Notes: generated from the letters alone by a model not told the origin. Positions 25,420 to 35,920 are shown, counted from the first letter of the stretch. The stretch is DNA of 64,000 bases from JABHGY01 sp964525185 (GCA_964525185.1 CAZGFQ010000003.1:1-64000); one strand, 5' to 3'. Program-made: numbers and translations.

Positions 25420-26472
25420 ATGATACTTGGACTCGATATTGGGAGACATACAATAAAAATAGTCTCCGTCGAAAAAACGAAAGAAGGATTTAAAATCTTG
25501 GATGCAGCATGCCGGATAGTTCCGGATGCTAACAGTGCTTATGATCCTGAAAAAATTGACCAACCCATGTGGATAATGGCCATAAAGGAATTAATGCGAT
25601 TGCAAGGCATAAACCCAAAACGCGTCAAAAATATAGTAACGGGAATTGGCGGTGTACATGCAAGTGTTAAGCAAATTACAACTCTAGACATGCCTTCTGA
25701 AGAATTGCATTCGTCGATGACTTTGGAGGCGAGGAAACATATTCCTATGGATGGCACTGACGCTGTCATTGATTTTGAGATTTTTGGTCCTAATGCTAGG
25801 GAAGTTGATAAAATTGATGTTGGCTTGGTTGCATGCACGAAAGGTATTTTAAGTCAGCATATAGATTTATTGAAAGAATGTGGTTTTAAACCAGGTATTG
25901 TAGATGTTGAACCTATTGCATTAACGAACTCATTTTCTCACTCGAAAGATATGCCAGAAGATGGGTTGGTCGTTATGTTAGATATTGGAGCTGTATCATC
26001 TGGTCTTGTTGTTTGGGGCCATCAGCAACACTTTTTTAGCAGAGATATCCAAATCGGTGGTCATGATTTTGTAAAGGCAATGATGGAGAAGAAAGATTTA
26101 TCCTATATCGATGCCCAAGATCTTCTGCATAGAGAAGGGTTGTCCGCACTTATAAGCCAAGCTTCTGATGATAATGATAACGCCATTGGGTTAGCAGAAA
26201 GAACCGTTTTTGATAATTTAGTAGAAGATATTAGACGATCCCTTCGTTTTTATGCTAAAACAACGGGACAAAGCTTTTTCCTTAAAATTTTACTCAGTGG
26301 TGGAGTGGCAGAAACTCCTGGGCTGGTCGACTTTATTCAATCAAAATTAAATGTTGATACAGCCGTATTCAATCCCCTTGAATCTCTATCGGGGATAGAC
26401 AAGTTAGATACGGTTAATCCTTCTCAATATGCCATAGCAATGGGACTGGCAATTCGTGGAGGTTTATCATGA
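25420..26472 (+). CDS. pilM: Type IV pilus assembly protein PilM
   Basis: Actin-like cytoplasmic ATP-binding protein that links PilN to the assembly ATPase. It has GLDIGRHTIKIVSVEK at the N terminus, VVMLDIGAVSSGLVVWG near residue 190 and ILLSGGVAETPGLVDFI near residue 290, the three nucleotide-cleft motifs of PilM/FtsA-like proteins. At 350 residues it has the family length. It overlaps pilN by four bases (ATGA). Confidence 0.92.
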   Translation: MILGLDIGRHTIKIVSVEKTKEGFKILDAACRIVPDANSAYDPEKIDQPMWIMAIKELMRLQGINPKRVKNIVTGIGGVHASVKQITTLDMPSEELHSSMTLEARKHIPMDGTDAVIDFEIFGPNAREVDKIDVGLVACTKGILSQHIDLLKECGFKPGIVDVEPIALTNSFSHSKDMPEDGLVVMLDIGAVSSGLVVWGHQQHFFSRDIQIGGHDFVKAMMEKKDLSYIDAQDLLHREGLSALISQASDDNDNAIGLAERTVFDNLVEDIRRSLRFYAKTTGQSFFLKILLSGGVAETPGLVDFIQSKLNVDTAVFNPLESLSGIDKLDTVNPSQYAIAMGLAIRGGLS

Positions 26473-27074
26473 AAAAATATATCATTATAAACCTAAATCA
26501 ATCTGAAAGTAAAGAAACGAGACAAGAAAGAATAAATGAGCAAATTAGATGGACTCTATTCTCAGTATTTCTGATTTTATTTCTTGGGGCAAATATTCGA
26601 GTTTGGATGATATCGGGTGGGTATGATCGTATTATTGTTCAAAAAGAACAAGAAATAGAAAAAGTAAAAAAAGAAATCAAAGCTTTAGAAGCCAAAGGGA
26701 AGAATTTATCAAAAGAAGATATTTTATCATTTGCTGAGTTGGAACAGACACGCTATTTATGGGCTCGAAACATGGAAATGCTAGGTGAAATGACTCCAAA
26801 TGATATGGCAATCACTGGGCTGAAATTTAAACATGATAAACTAACGATTACGGGAATTGCCCCTGTCTATGATGATAGAAAAGATTTTGAAATAATAAAT
26901 AGTTATGTCCATAAATTGAACAATCATCCAGAATTTGCTTCTCATTTCCAGCGTATAAAATATGTGGGACATAACCGATTAAATTTTAGAGGACAAGATA
27001 TTGTAAAATTTGAAGTATTGGCTCCAGCAAAATATTCTTCTGGTAAGAAAAAAATGAAACGGAAGGGACGATAA
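26469..27074 (+). CDS. pilN: Type IV pilus assembly protein PilN
   Basis: A bitopic inner-membrane protein. The cytoplasmic N terminus holds the PilM-binding motif (IIINLNQSE, equivalent to INLLPWR-type motifs). A transmembrane helix follows at about residues 29-48, then a coiled coil (QEIEKVKKEIKALEAKGK) and a ferredoxin-like periplasmic domain (MAITGLKFKHDKLTITGIA). The position between pilM and pilO and the overlapping start confirm the call. The C terminus is very basic. Confidence 0.85.
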   Translation: MKKYIIINLNQSESKETRQERINEQIRWTLFSVFLILFLGANIRVWMISGGYDRIIVQKEQEIEKVKKEIKALEAKGKNLSKEDILSFAELEQTRYLWARNMEMLGEMTPNDMAITGLKFKHDKLTITGIAPVYDDRKDFEIINSYVHKLNNHPEFASHFQRIKYVGHNRLNFRGQDIVKFEVLAPAKYSSGKKKMKRKGR

Positions 27075-27649
27075 TGGCTGAAAAACGAAACTTAATTATG
27101 TTGGGTGTTGTGGTCCTATTATCCATTTCTTTCTTTATGGGTTCTTCCATGCTTATTGGTGAAAAACCATTAACAATTAAAATGTTAGAACAGGAACAGG
27201 AAGAATTAAATGAAAATTTAATAAGTGCTCAAATTTTAGCAAGTAAACTGGATCGCGTATATACATTATTTCAAGAGAATTTGGCATTATCATTGAAAGA
27301 TTCATTGGCAGAAGATGCATCTATGCCATTCCTACGAGACTTGACAGATAAGTTAGAAGGGTTAAATATTGAAGTTATGAGTATTAAACCTAGAAAACGG
27401 ATTAAAGAAAAAGGGTATTATCGATCTCCATATGAATTGACCGTAAAATGTAGCTTTGACCAGTTTGGTGAATTTTTAACGGAATTAGAAAGATCACCAA
27501 GATTAGTAAATATTGACGATTTTATTGTAAAAAATGGGATTGAACGAGTGAAATCAAAAATGAAGGAAGAAGATTTAGTTGACCAAGTATTTGAAGTAGG
27601 CCTTTCAACAATTACGTTGGTAAAAGGGAAAGGAAAAATTAAATCATGA
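27074..27649 (+). CDS. pilO: Type IV pilus assembly protein PilO
   Basis: A 191-residue bitopic protein with a transmembrane helix at residues 7-27, a coiled coil (EQEQEELNENLISAQILAS) and a ferredoxin-like periplasmic domain (YYRSPYELTVKCSFDQFGEF). This is the usual PilO layout, and PilO pairs with PilN in the alignment complex. It shares the TAATG junction with pilN and overlaps the next gene by four bases. Confidence 0.85.
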   Translation: MAEKRNLIMLGVVVLLSISFFMGSSMLIGEKPLTIKMLEQEQEELNENLISAQILASKLDRVYTLFQENLALSLKDSLAEDASMPFLRDLTDKLEGLNIEVMSIKPRKRIKEKGYYRSPYELTVKCSFDQFGEFLTELERSPRLVNIDDFIVKNGIERVKSKMKEEDLVDQVFEVGLSTITLVKGKGKIKS

Positions 27650-28614
27650 CAAATGAAGGACGTACTCGTACAGTTTGGATGCTTGTCTCATGGTTAAGTG
27701 TCATCCTATTAGTCATCATTGGATTTAAACTATATCCTATGAATAAAAAGTGGTCCAAAATCCAAGATAGATCATCTCAAGTTGAATTTGGTACTGATGA
27801 AGATTTAGAGGATGTTATTGCCTTTTTAGAAACTCGTCTTAAAGATCGTGGTAAATTTCAATTTCAACTGGACAATACACCGTTGCGAATTACAAATGTA
27901 TTATTTCTAACGGATGGGGCAGGGCGCAGATTGAGACGAGATCGTTCGGCTGTTCGTGTATCCATGGTATACCAACGAGAGAATCATTTTCAAGCTCAAT
28001 TATCATATCGTGGAAAAACAGTTACGGCAAAATCTGGTGACTATTTTATTGAATTAGGTAAAATTTTATTGATTGATCAATCAAGAGTCATTGTTGAGAA
28101 TGAAGGAAAAATAATGGCCTACCCGGCACCCGGTTCTGAATTAGAGAAACCAACAGAATTAATTGATTTTGTTCTCCCTGAAAAACCAAAGAAAAAGTTA
28201 GAACCACCAAAAATTGTTGAGAAAGTGGTGCCAACAAAATCAGTAATTGCCCACGTGGAGATCACCCAAGAAGAAAAAGGTTTACCAAAACCATTCGTTA
28301 TGGAAGATGATGAACCGGCAATGGATGAGACTCCTTCGGATGAACTTGATAATTTAATAACAGAATCAAAAGTGCCGACTAATGATCCTGAATGGAAAAA
28401 ATCTATTCAACTGTCTCTCGGTACGATTCAATTTGAATTAAGTGGAAAACCAGCTGGCAATACATTTGAAGCATTAAAAGCCATTGCCCAAGAAAATGGT
28501 CATTCCCACGAAATATTTAATAAACAATTTGATGAAATTGGATTTTTCCAGTTTCAAGATTATTTAGAAAAAAATCAAGAAACAGTTTTATCACTCATTG
28601 AAAAAAATAATTAA
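27646..28614 (+). CDS. PilP-position pilus assembly protein, divergent
   Basis: A 322-residue protein with one N-terminal membrane helix (about residues 13-30), lying exactly where pilP normally sits. A central beta module (FQAQLSYRGKTVTAKSGDYF followed by IELGKILLIDQSRVIVENEG) resembles the PilP beta-sandwich that contacts the PilQ secretin. A proline-rich linker follows (EKPKKKLEPPKIVEKVVPTK), and then a C-terminal helical part I do not recognise. It lacks a lipobox, unlike classical PilP. I infer a PilP-equivalent role and leave the symbol open. Confidence 0.65.
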   Translation: MTNEGRTRTVWMLVSWLSVILLVIIGFKLYPMNKKWSKIQDRSSQVEFGTDEDLEDVIAFLETRLKDRGKFQFQLDNTPLRITNVLFLTDGAGRRLRRDRSAVRVSMVYQRENHFQAQLSYRGKTVTAKSGDYFIELGKILLIDQSRVIVENEGKIMAYPAPGSELEKPTELIDFVLPEKPKKKLEPPKIVEKVVPTKSVIAHVEITQEEKGLPKPFVMEDDEPAMDETPSDELDNLITESKVPTNDPEWKKSIQLSLGTIQFELSGKPAGNTFEALKAIAQENGHSHEIFNKQFDEIGFFQFQDYLEKNQETVLSLIEKNN

Positions 28615-28635
28615 AAGAAATTACAAGGACTAATA

Positions 28636-30024
28636 ATGAAAAATAAATTTATTAAATATCTTTTGGTTCCCATATTTACCATTGGACTCGGTTTTGGGCA
28701 ATCAACAACAGGGACTGTTGCTTCCAGCGAAGCTGAAGACCCAACATTAGTGACAATTCATGCCGAAGATGCCCATCTCCCGGGGATATTATCCGTTCTT
28801 GCTAAGGAAAGTGGATATAATATTGTTACAGATCCAAATGTGAATCACCAGGATAAAATTACAATTCATTTGGATAATGTACCTATTGAGCAAGCCATTA
28901 ACCTAGTCGTTCGTGCTGTAGGACTTAGCTATGAAGTGGTAGGAAATTCATTTCTTGTAGCCGAACCAAGTAAACTTAAGGAAGAAGTGGGTGTTTCTTC
29001 TTATGTCCTTAATTTGAAATATGCTAATGCGTTGGAAGTTCAATCCATGTTAAAAGATATAACAAAACAAGTACAAGTTGATACATCAGGGAATAAACTC
29101 ATTATAAATGCATCACCAAAACGTATTGCTGAAATTGAAGACATGGTTTATCAAATTGATATACCGGCCATTCAGATTATGTTAGAAACACGATTAATTG
29201 AAGTATCTGTAGATGCGGAAGAACAATTAGGGATTGATTGGTCTAAAATAACATCAATTTCATCGGTTATTGGTGAAAATGCTACACCAACTACATCCAA
29301 TGATGGCATTCCAGGTGTAGGAGCTGCAACGGGGAGTCAACCACTTGAAAAATTAAAATGGGGCTCATGGGCGGACCAAACAATTATACCTAGATACTTT
29401 AGTAGACAATTGATTGGCTTTAATCTAGTGATTGATATGTTACTCAAAAGTAATAAAGCAGAAATATTAGCTAATTCTAGATTAACCACATTAAATGGTC
29501 GGCAAGCTTCAATCGATTTACTTGATATTGTTCCTTATATACTGAGTTCTGGTGGCGTGGGAGGTCAAGTACAAGTACAAAGAGAAGAAGTAGGGATTAA
29601 ACTGAAAATTTTACCTGCAGTGAATTTAGATGATTATATCACTGTTCGAGTAGAGCCGGAAGTATCATCTATATTTGAATTTATTGGACCGGATAAAAAT
29701 ATCCCAAGAGTGAAAAGCAGAAAATCATCCACAACCATTCGTGTCAAAAATGGAGAATCAATTATAATTGGAGGTCTTCTAAGTCGAGATAAGAAGAACA
29801 CTACATTTAAATTCCCATTATTGCATAAAATACCATGGATTGGGAAAAAACTTTTTATCAGTAATAATGTGGTGGAAAGAAAAACTGATTTAATTATACA
29901 AATAACACCACATATTGTTGAAGATAATTATACCGGAATTACAAAATCAGAAGATATGGAATCATTCGAAAATGAATCTGTCCAAGAATCTGATGATTCA
30001 TTAAATGGTCAAACAGGGGAATAA
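28636..30024 (+). CDS. pilQ: Type IV pilus secretin PilQ
   Basis: Outer-membrane secretin with a signal peptide (YLLVPIFTIGLGFGQ). An STN/N0-like module follows (VTIHAEDAHLPGILSVLAKE), then an N1 domain (YVLNLKYANALEVQSMLKDI) and the secretin domain (residues about 185-430; LANSRLTTLNGRQASIDLLD; TTIRVKNGESIIIGGLLSRD; KIPWIGKKLF). At 462 residues it is short for PilQ because the N-terminal AMIN domains are missing. An acidic, serine-rich C-terminal tail is present. It exports the pilus fibre. Confidence 0.9.
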   Translation: MKNKFIKYLLVPIFTIGLGFGQSTTGTVASSEAEDPTLVTIHAEDAHLPGILSVLAKESGYNIVTDPNVNHQDKITIHLDNVPIEQAINLVVRAVGLSYEVVGNSFLVAEPSKLKEEVGVSSYVLNLKYANALEVQSMLKDITKQVQVDTSGNKLIINASPKRIAEIEDMVYQIDIPAIQIMLETRLIEVSVDAEEQLGIDWSKITSISSVIGENATPTTSNDGIPGVGAATGSQPLEKLKWGSWADQTIIPRYFSRQLIGFNLVIDMLLKSNKAEILANSRLTTLNGRQASIDLLDIVPYILSSGGVGGQVQVQREEVGIKLKILPAVNLDDYITVRVEPEVSSIFEFIGPDKNIPRVKSRKSSTTIRVKNGESIIIGGLLSRDKKNTTFKFPLLHKIPWIGKKLFISNNVVERKTDLIIQITPHIVEDNYTGITKSEDMESFENESVQESDDSLNGQTGE

Positions 30025-30025
30025 C

Positions 30026-32947
30026 ATGATTTTAAATACACACATTAAAAAAGTTAGTTTATTCTTAATGATTGGTATAGTTCTAACCATTACTAGTTGT
30101 GATGAACGAATTGCAGTAGATGAAGATGCCAACTATACAATCACCATTACACAAAAAGCATTTGTTGGGTCTACATATTCTTCCTTTTCAGATGAAAATG
30201 TTGTTGGTGAAGATGTAGTCGGTGAAGCCATTTCAACTTTGATTGAAGCAAAATTAACGGATGAAGATGGAAAAGCCATTAAAGATAAAACAATATATTT
30301 CTCATGTAGGAATAATTATGGTTCTACCGATATAGATGAGGGAAAAACAGGCGAAGATGGCACCATTACTGTTGTTTATACAGATGGGGCTGGAGATGGC
30401 GCTGTCGACATAGCATCTACATCTACATTCGAAGGTGTAACAGTTACAGCCAAGTATTCTGATAAGGTAACAGCTGATGCCACATTCAATGTATATAGCT
30501 CACAAAATGATGTTTGGCCTTATGGAATTAATATTAGCGCAGATAAATCATCCTTATTATTAGATGGGAATTCTTCCAATGCAACTATATCTGTTACCTT
30601 AGCCAATAAATTAGGAACAGCAGGCGGAAATATGACTATTGAATTTTATTCAGATAAAGGGGGATATGATGTCAGTGGAAGTAGTACCGCTTCTATTTCA
30701 ACCGATACAGATGGAAAAGGCTCCATAGCGTTTGATGAAAATAATACGCTTGAAGATTTAGGATTAGCCACATTAGTAGCAAGTTATACACATACAGGTT
30801 TTGGCGTTACCGTGTCTGATACAGCATATATTTCTATTTCTGATATATACACTGTTCAAATGAATACATATTCTGGTGCTTTTAATGAGAACGATGAATT
30901 TGTTCTAGTTGGCGAAGATATTGCAGGTGATTATGCACAGACTCTTTTAATTGCATCAGTCATAGATACGGCCAATAACCCTGTGTCGGGTGTGGAATTA
31001 ACGATGGCAACTAAAGTTTCTGGTAGTAATGTTGGGTCTATTACTTATCTCAATTCTGTCACTGATTCTGAAGGACTTATACGTGCATATTTTGATGATG
31101 GTGGTAATAGCTATTCTGATACCCCCGGGACACCGAGTTTTGAGGGTGTAGTTGCAAGTGCATCTTACGGAAATAATGATGATGTATCTGTACAATTTAA
31201 CGTGTATGACCATGAAGATGTTTGGCCATATTCTCTTATTATGACATCTGATGTTGATGTGATTTACATCGATGGCGGCGAAACAAAAGCAAAAATTACA
31301 TCTCGCCTGTTGAATGCAATGGGAAATCCAGTAGAAAATGTATTGATATCTTATGAATCTACGCTTGGATTTATTCCTTCTGTTGGAAATGAAACAGACT
31401 CAACGGGTGTTGATTCTGTAGAATTCACTGATTTAGGGGACCCCACTGAAGTGGGTGTATCCGAGGTAACAGGTAGTTTTATACATCCAGGATTTCCTGA
31501 TGATAACATTTCGAATTCCTTGGAAATTTATATTGAAGATCAATCATTCCAAGCGTGTGCATTTATTGAAATTCCACCATCAAACCCAGGGCAAATTGTA
31601 GTAAGAGATGGAGGAGGAGTAGAATCTACAACTATTAAAGCTGAAATTTACGATGATGCAGGCAATTTGATTGATACACCAACACCTGTTACATTTAAGT
31701 TAAACCCAGTACTTGCAGGAGCCTATCTTGAAGATGCGGGGGAATCAGAAGTAACAATCTATACTGTAAATGGAATTGCAACTGTATCCGTGAATAGTGG
31801 TACAGAACCTGGGGTTATTCGCATCGAAGTTGATGTTGACTGTGACGAAGACGGAATTGTAGACTTATCTGCAAGCAAATCGCAGGCAATAATTGCTGCA
31901 GGGGCTCCATACCATATTGAGCCTGAATATGATCCACAATCTACTGAATCAATTGGTGGTGGCTTTTATCAAACAGAAGTGGGTGCTATTGTTTATGATA
32001 AATGGTATAACCCAGTTGAATGCAGTACATATGTTTATTGGACAATTGCTCCTACACCTCCTGATACTTTAATAGATGCATTTGTTCAGGGAATAAGCTA
32101 TACGTGTAATGAAAATATGAGTAGTGATACATACGATGGTGTTGCATACTCATCTATCACATATTCAACAGATGCTATCGGTGATATTGGTTTAGTTTCT
32201 GCTACAACATTTGGTGCAAATGGAGATACCATTACTGCCCAAATTAATGAAGGGGATGGGGATGCTGTTATGTTTTTTGTTCCGGGAGCACTTACTTTAT
32301 TAGCATCCACACAATATTGGGACTTTACTCTGCCTACAGCAACTGATGAAGCGGAAATAACCATTACCGCAATGCTTATTGATTATTATGGAAATCCAGT
32401 GGTAAATGCCCCAATTGCATTTTCTGGGATGGGAGTTTCTGAATGGAGAGAAGTTGGATATGAATCTTATACGGACGGAAGTAACGATTTAGCTCTTGAT
32501 GGGTGTTTTACTTGGAGAGATTATGGAGCTGATGATGACCCTGAATCTCTTGATATGGGAACCTTTAATGATTTGCATGACGCTTTTGATACCACAGGTA
32601 ATGGAGAATGGGATGTGGCGGAAGTGTCTGAAGAATTCCTTGACTACGGATTAGATGGTATTGATGCCACGTTTGACGAAGGTGAAGGGAATGGCGAATG
32701 GGATGGATATCCTATGATTGATTGTGGACCCTTGGTGTTAACAGACAAAGATGGGTTTGCTAGGATTACAGCTGTATTTCCAAAAGAATTATGTTTATGG
32801 CAAAGTACCGATGATGAATCAGGGCTTTGTACATTTGAAGATTTTACAGGGTCTATTTCAGCTAACTTAATGATTCCTCAGCAAACCGCGAGTGACCCAC
32901 TTGATATTCAATTGGTTCGATCCCAAACAGACGTAGGGTGCCCATAA
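30026..32947 (+). CDS. Invasin-like (Big-1) Ig-repeat lipoprotein inside the pilus operon
   Basis: ATG at 30026 opens a lipoprotein signal (VLTITSC, Cys25). The 973-residue mature protein is a string of Ig-like, Big-1/invasin-type domains, each using a linker such as DEDGKAIKDKTIYFSCR or DTANNPVSGVELTMAT. Two consecutive units each start with a VGED segment and end in NVY...DVWPY, so the block has been duplicated. A C-terminal region is rich in acidic residues (FDEGEGNGEWDGY), possibly binding calcium. It starts two bases after pilQ and ends just before pilB, so it is co-transcribed with the pilus genes. It could brace the secretin or display adhesin domains. No such component is standard in type IV pili. 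Confidence 0.7.
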   Translation: MILNTHIKKVSLFLMIGIVLTITSCDERIAVDEDANYTITITQKAFVGSTYSSFSDENVVGEDVVGEAISTLIEAKLTDEDGKAIKDKTIYFSCRNNYGSTDIDEGKTGEDGTITVVYTDGAGDGAVDIASTSTFEGVTVTAKYSDKVTADATFNVYSSQNDVWPYGINISADKSSLLLDGNSSNATISVTLANKLGTAGGNMTIEFYSDKGGYDVSGSSTASISTDTDGKGSIAFDENNTLEDLGLATLVASYTHTGFGVTVSDTAYISISDIYTVQMNTYSGAFNENDEFVLVGEDIAGDYAQTLLIASVIDTANNPVSGVELTMATKVSGSNVGSITYLNSVTDSEGLIRAYFDDGGNSYSDTPGTPSFEGVVASASYGNNDDVSVQFNVYDHEDVWPYSLIMTSDVDVIYIDGGETKAKITSRLLNAMGNPVENVLISYESTLGFIPSVGNETDSTGVDSVEFTDLGDPTEVGVSEVTGSFIHPGFPDDNISNSLEIYIEDQSFQACAFIEIPPSNPGQIVVRDGGGVESTTIKAEIYDDAGNLIDTPTPVTFKLNPVLAGAYLEDAGESEVTIYTVNGIATVSVNSGTEPGVIRIEVDVDCDEDGIVDLSASKSQAIIAAGAPYHIEPEYDPQSTESIGGGFYQTEVGAIVYDKWYNPVECSTYVYWTIAPTPPDTLIDAFVQGISYTCNENMSSDTYDGVAYSSITYSTDAIGDIGLVSATTFGANGDTITAQINEGDGDAVMFFVPGALTLLASTQYWDFTLPTATDEAEITITAMLIDYYGNPVVNAPIAFSGMGVSEWREVGYESYTDGSNDLALDGCFTWRDYGADDDPESLDMGTFNDLHDAFDTTGNGEWDVAEVSEEFLDYGLDGIDATFDEGEGNGEWDGYPMIDCGPLVLTDKDGFARITAVFPKELCLWQSTDDESGLCTFEDFTGSISANLMIPQQTASDPLDIQLVRSQTDVGCP

Positions 32948-32951
32948 GATT

Positions 32952-34673
32952 ATGACAACAAATTTTAATCCACAATTCTCCAAAATCGGAGAAATTTTAA
33001 TCCATTTAGGTAAAGTTAATGAGTCGCAGGTCAATGAAGCTTTGGCGCAACAAAAGGGGAGCCAAGAAAAAATTGGTCAAATATTGATCGATTTAAATTT
33101 TATTGAAGAAGATGATTTTGCATCTGCCTTTGCACTGCAATTAGGCGCAAAAAAAGCAGATAATTTTCTATTACTTGAAGCAGATGCTGCGGTAGCTGCT
33201 TTAATACCGGAAGACTTTGCTCGGACAAACAGAGTATTAGCCGTCAGTCGGAATGAATCCGTCATTGTTGTTGCTATGGAAGATCCTGAAGATTTAGTGG
33301 CAATCGATAATATTAAGCGATTAACGAACTTAAATCCCGAAACGTTAGTTGCAGGATCATCATTACTCGAAAAAGCGTTGGATAAAGTTTATGGTGATAT
33401 TCAAAAAACAGCAGAAGTCAGCCAAACAATAGATGATATAAAAATTGTTTCTGGCGATGAAGGATCGGAAGAAGTTGTTGATTTATCTCCCGATAAAGCC
33501 TCGGAAGAAGATGCTCCAATTGTCAAATTAGTCAATTTGATTTTTAAGGAAGCCATAAAAGAGCGAGCGACGGATATTCATGTTGAGCCACAAGAGAAGA
33601 AAGTTATAATTCGAATTCGAATAGATGGTGTGTTGCAAACAATTATGACGCCACCTTCCACATCGTTAAGTGGTTTAGTTACACGCATTAAAATTCTATC
33701 TAAATTGAATATTGCGGAAAAGAGATTACCGCAAGATGGTCGTTTTTCCATTAAATCAACAACAAAAGATATTGATGTTCGTGTATCTATTTTACCAACT
33801 GTGTATGGCGAAAAAATAGTAATGCGTTTATTAGATAAAACGGGTTTTGACTTTAATCTAACATCTCTTGGTTTTCCTGCAGAAAATTTAAAAATCTTTA
33901 AGAAAATTATTAGTCAGCCATATGGAATGGTTGTTGTTTCAGGTCCAACTGGGTCTGGAAAATCAACATCATTATATGCTGCCTTAAAGGAGATTAAAAG
34001 CGATACGACCAATATTACAACCGTTGAGGATCCTGTTGAATATCAATTAGATGGGGTAAACCAAGTTCAAGTTTTCGAAGATATTGGATTAACCTTTGGT
34101 TCCACTTTGCGATCCATTCTTAGACAAGATCCGGATGTATTACTCATTGGTGAAATTCGAGATGGAGAAACTGCAGATATTGCTGTCAAATTTTCACTGA
34201 CGGGTCACCTTGTTTTTTCAACAGTTCATGCAAACGATGCAGCTGGAACCATAACTCGATTACTTGATATAGGCATTCAACCCTTCTTAGTTGGATCCTG
34301 TTTAAATATGGTTATGGCGCAAAGATTAGTAAGACGGATTTGTAATAATTGTAAAGAAGAATATACACCAACTGCAGAAGAACTTGCACTTATCGATTTA
34401 GATGCATCAAAAGTATCGGGTCCTTTATTTCATGGAAAAGGCTGTGCTGATTGTAGAAATACTGGATATCATGGTCGAATTGCCATTTTCGAAATGATTC
34501 CAATGGGGAAAAACATTCGAAAACTTGTCTTTGAAAATGCAAATGAAGATGAAATTAGGCAATCTGCTTTAGACGCTGGAATGGTAACATTAAGAGATAG
34601 TGGAATTCGTCGAATTTTAGACGGCACTACTACTGTTGAAGAAATATTACGTTCAACTGTAGAGGATTTTTAA
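32952..34673 (+). CDS. pilB: Type IV pilus extension ATPase PilB
   Basis: Hexameric ATPase that powers pilus extension. The N-terminal MshEN-type domain (IGEILIHLGKVNESQVNEAL) is followed by the catalytic core: ATDIHVEPQEKKVIIRIRID, Walker A GPTGSGKST (from residue 331), VEDPVEYQLDGVNQVQV, Walker B DPDVLLIGEIRDGETA and GHLVFSTVHANDAAGT. A tetracysteine zinc element (CNNCKEEY ... CADCRNTG) separates it from PilT and marks PilB/GspE. Length 573 residues, as usual. Confidence 0.95.
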   Translation: MTTNFNPQFSKIGEILIHLGKVNESQVNEALAQQKGSQEKIGQILIDLNFIEEDDFASAFALQLGAKKADNFLLLEADAAVAALIPEDFARTNRVLAVSRNESVIVVAMEDPEDLVAIDNIKRLTNLNPETLVAGSSLLEKALDKVYGDIQKTAEVSQTIDDIKIVSGDEGSEEVVDLSPDKASEEDAPIVKLVNLIFKEAIKERATDIHVEPQEKKVIIRIRIDGVLQTIMTPPSTSLSGLVTRIKILSKLNIAEKRLPQDGRFSIKSTTKDIDVRVSILPTVYGEKIVMRLLDKTGFDFNLTSLGFPAENLKIFKKIISQPYGMVVVSGPTGSGKSTSLYAALKEIKSDTTNITTVEDPVEYQLDGVNQVQVFEDIGLTFGSTLRSILRQDPDVLLIGEIRDGETADIAVKFSLTGHLVFSTVHANDAAGTITRLLDIGIQPFLVGSCLNMVMAQRLVRRICNNCKEEYTPTAEELALIDLDASKVSGPLFHGKGCADCRNTGYHGRIAIFEMIPMGKNIRKLVFENANEDEIRQSALDAGMVTLRDSGIRRILDGTTTVEEILRSTVEDF

Positions 34674-35920
34674 TGGCTGTTTTTCAATATCTAACAAAGG
34701 ATGGGGATGGAAATCGAAAAGAAGGTGAAATCCATGCAGATTCCTTAGATATTGCTGCTCAAAAATTATCGAGTGGAGGTATGATTGTTGTCAACTTAAA
34801 AGAGGTGGATACAACATGGGATTTCCTTGGCCCATTTCTAGATGAAGTTTCATTATCAATTGAAAGATTTAAAAACAGAATTCCACTAAGTAATATTGTT
34901 TTCTTTACACGACAATTATCGACCATGTTTTCTGCAGGTTTAACGATTGAACGAGCTATCCAGGGACTTGCGCTTGAAGAAAAACATAAAAAATTCAAAA
35001 AAGTATTAACCAATGTTGGTGAAAATATTCGTAAAGGGCTCAACCTTTCAGAATCATTAGAAAAGCATCCAGGTGTATTTTCTAATTTATTTGTGGCTTT
35101 AACCAAGGCTGGCGAAGTCAGTGGTAATTTGAATGATATATTAGATCAATTAGCAACTTATTTAGAAAATTTGGATGATACGAGACGAAAAGTTCGTTCT
35201 GCTATGAATTACCCTATTTTTATGGTTGTTTTTCTTGCAAGTATGATTGGTGCAATGTTCATATTCATTATACCGAAATTTTCTGAAGTTTATGAACAGT
35301 TAGGAGCTGGGTTACCTGGAGCGACAAGAGCTCTTGTGAATTTGAGTGATTGGGTAAGTGTTCATTTTTATGGCATGTCCATGATTATGATAATGGTTAT
35401 AATAGGATTATGGCTAGTCTCAAAAACGAAAAGAGGAGGCTATGTTTTTGATTCAATATTTTTAAAGCTTCCCGTTTTTGGCCCATTAATTGATCAATCA
35501 ATATTAAATAAATTTTGTAAAACGTTTGGCATATTGTTGGGAGCGGGGGTTCCAGTGCTAGATACTATGGCGTTACTAAGAAAAGTCGTAGATAATCGAG
35601 TGTATGAAAAAGCTATTGAGGATGCAGCTAACTATATTCGCGATGGATACAATATTTCTACCGCTCTAAGGAGAACAGAAGTGTTTCCATCCATTTTACT
35701 TCAATTAGCTTCAACAGGAGAAGAAACGGGTGAATTGGACTCACTTTTGGACAGGGCAGCAGATTATTATTATAAACAAGTGAATGCACTTGTTGATAGA
35801 ATGACTTCTTTAATTGAGCCAATTTTAATTTTAGCTGTAGGCGCTGTTATTGCATTGATGGTCGTAATTACTTATTTGCCTGTTTTCTATTTAGGCTCAG
35901 CGTTACAGTCAGGATTATAA
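34673..35920 (+). CDS. pilC: Type IV pilus inner-membrane platform protein PilC
   Basis: A polytopic platform protein (415 residues) with two GspF/PilC repeats. The first starts at FFTRQLSTMFSAGLTIERAI (near residue 83) and the second at FCKTFGILLGAGVPVLDTMA (near residue 283). Each has the GExSGxL or GEETGEL signature (KAGEVSGNLNDIL, STGEETGELDSLL). Three transmembrane helices are visible (near residues 185-205, 235-252 and 385-405). It shares TAATG junctions with pilB and with the prepilin peptidase. Confidence 0.95.
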   Translation: MAVFQYLTKDGDGNRKEGEIHADSLDIAAQKLSSGGMIVVNLKEVDTTWDFLGPFLDEVSLSIERFKNRIPLSNIVFFTRQLSTMFSAGLTIERAIQGLALEEKHKKFKKVLTNVGENIRKGLNLSESLEKHPGVFSNLFVALTKAGEVSGNLNDILDQLATYLENLDDTRRKVRSAMNYPIFMVVFLASMIGAMFIFIIPKFSEVYEQLGAGLPGATRALVNLSDWVSVHFYGMSMIMIMVIIGLWLVSKTKRGGYVFDSIFLKLPVFGPLIDQSILNKFCKTFGILLGAGVPVLDTMALLRKVVDNRVYEKAIEDAANYIRDGYNISTALRRTEVFPSILLQLASTGEETGELDSLLDRAADYYYKQVNALVDRMTSLIEPILILAVGAVIALMVVITYLPVFYLGSALQSGL

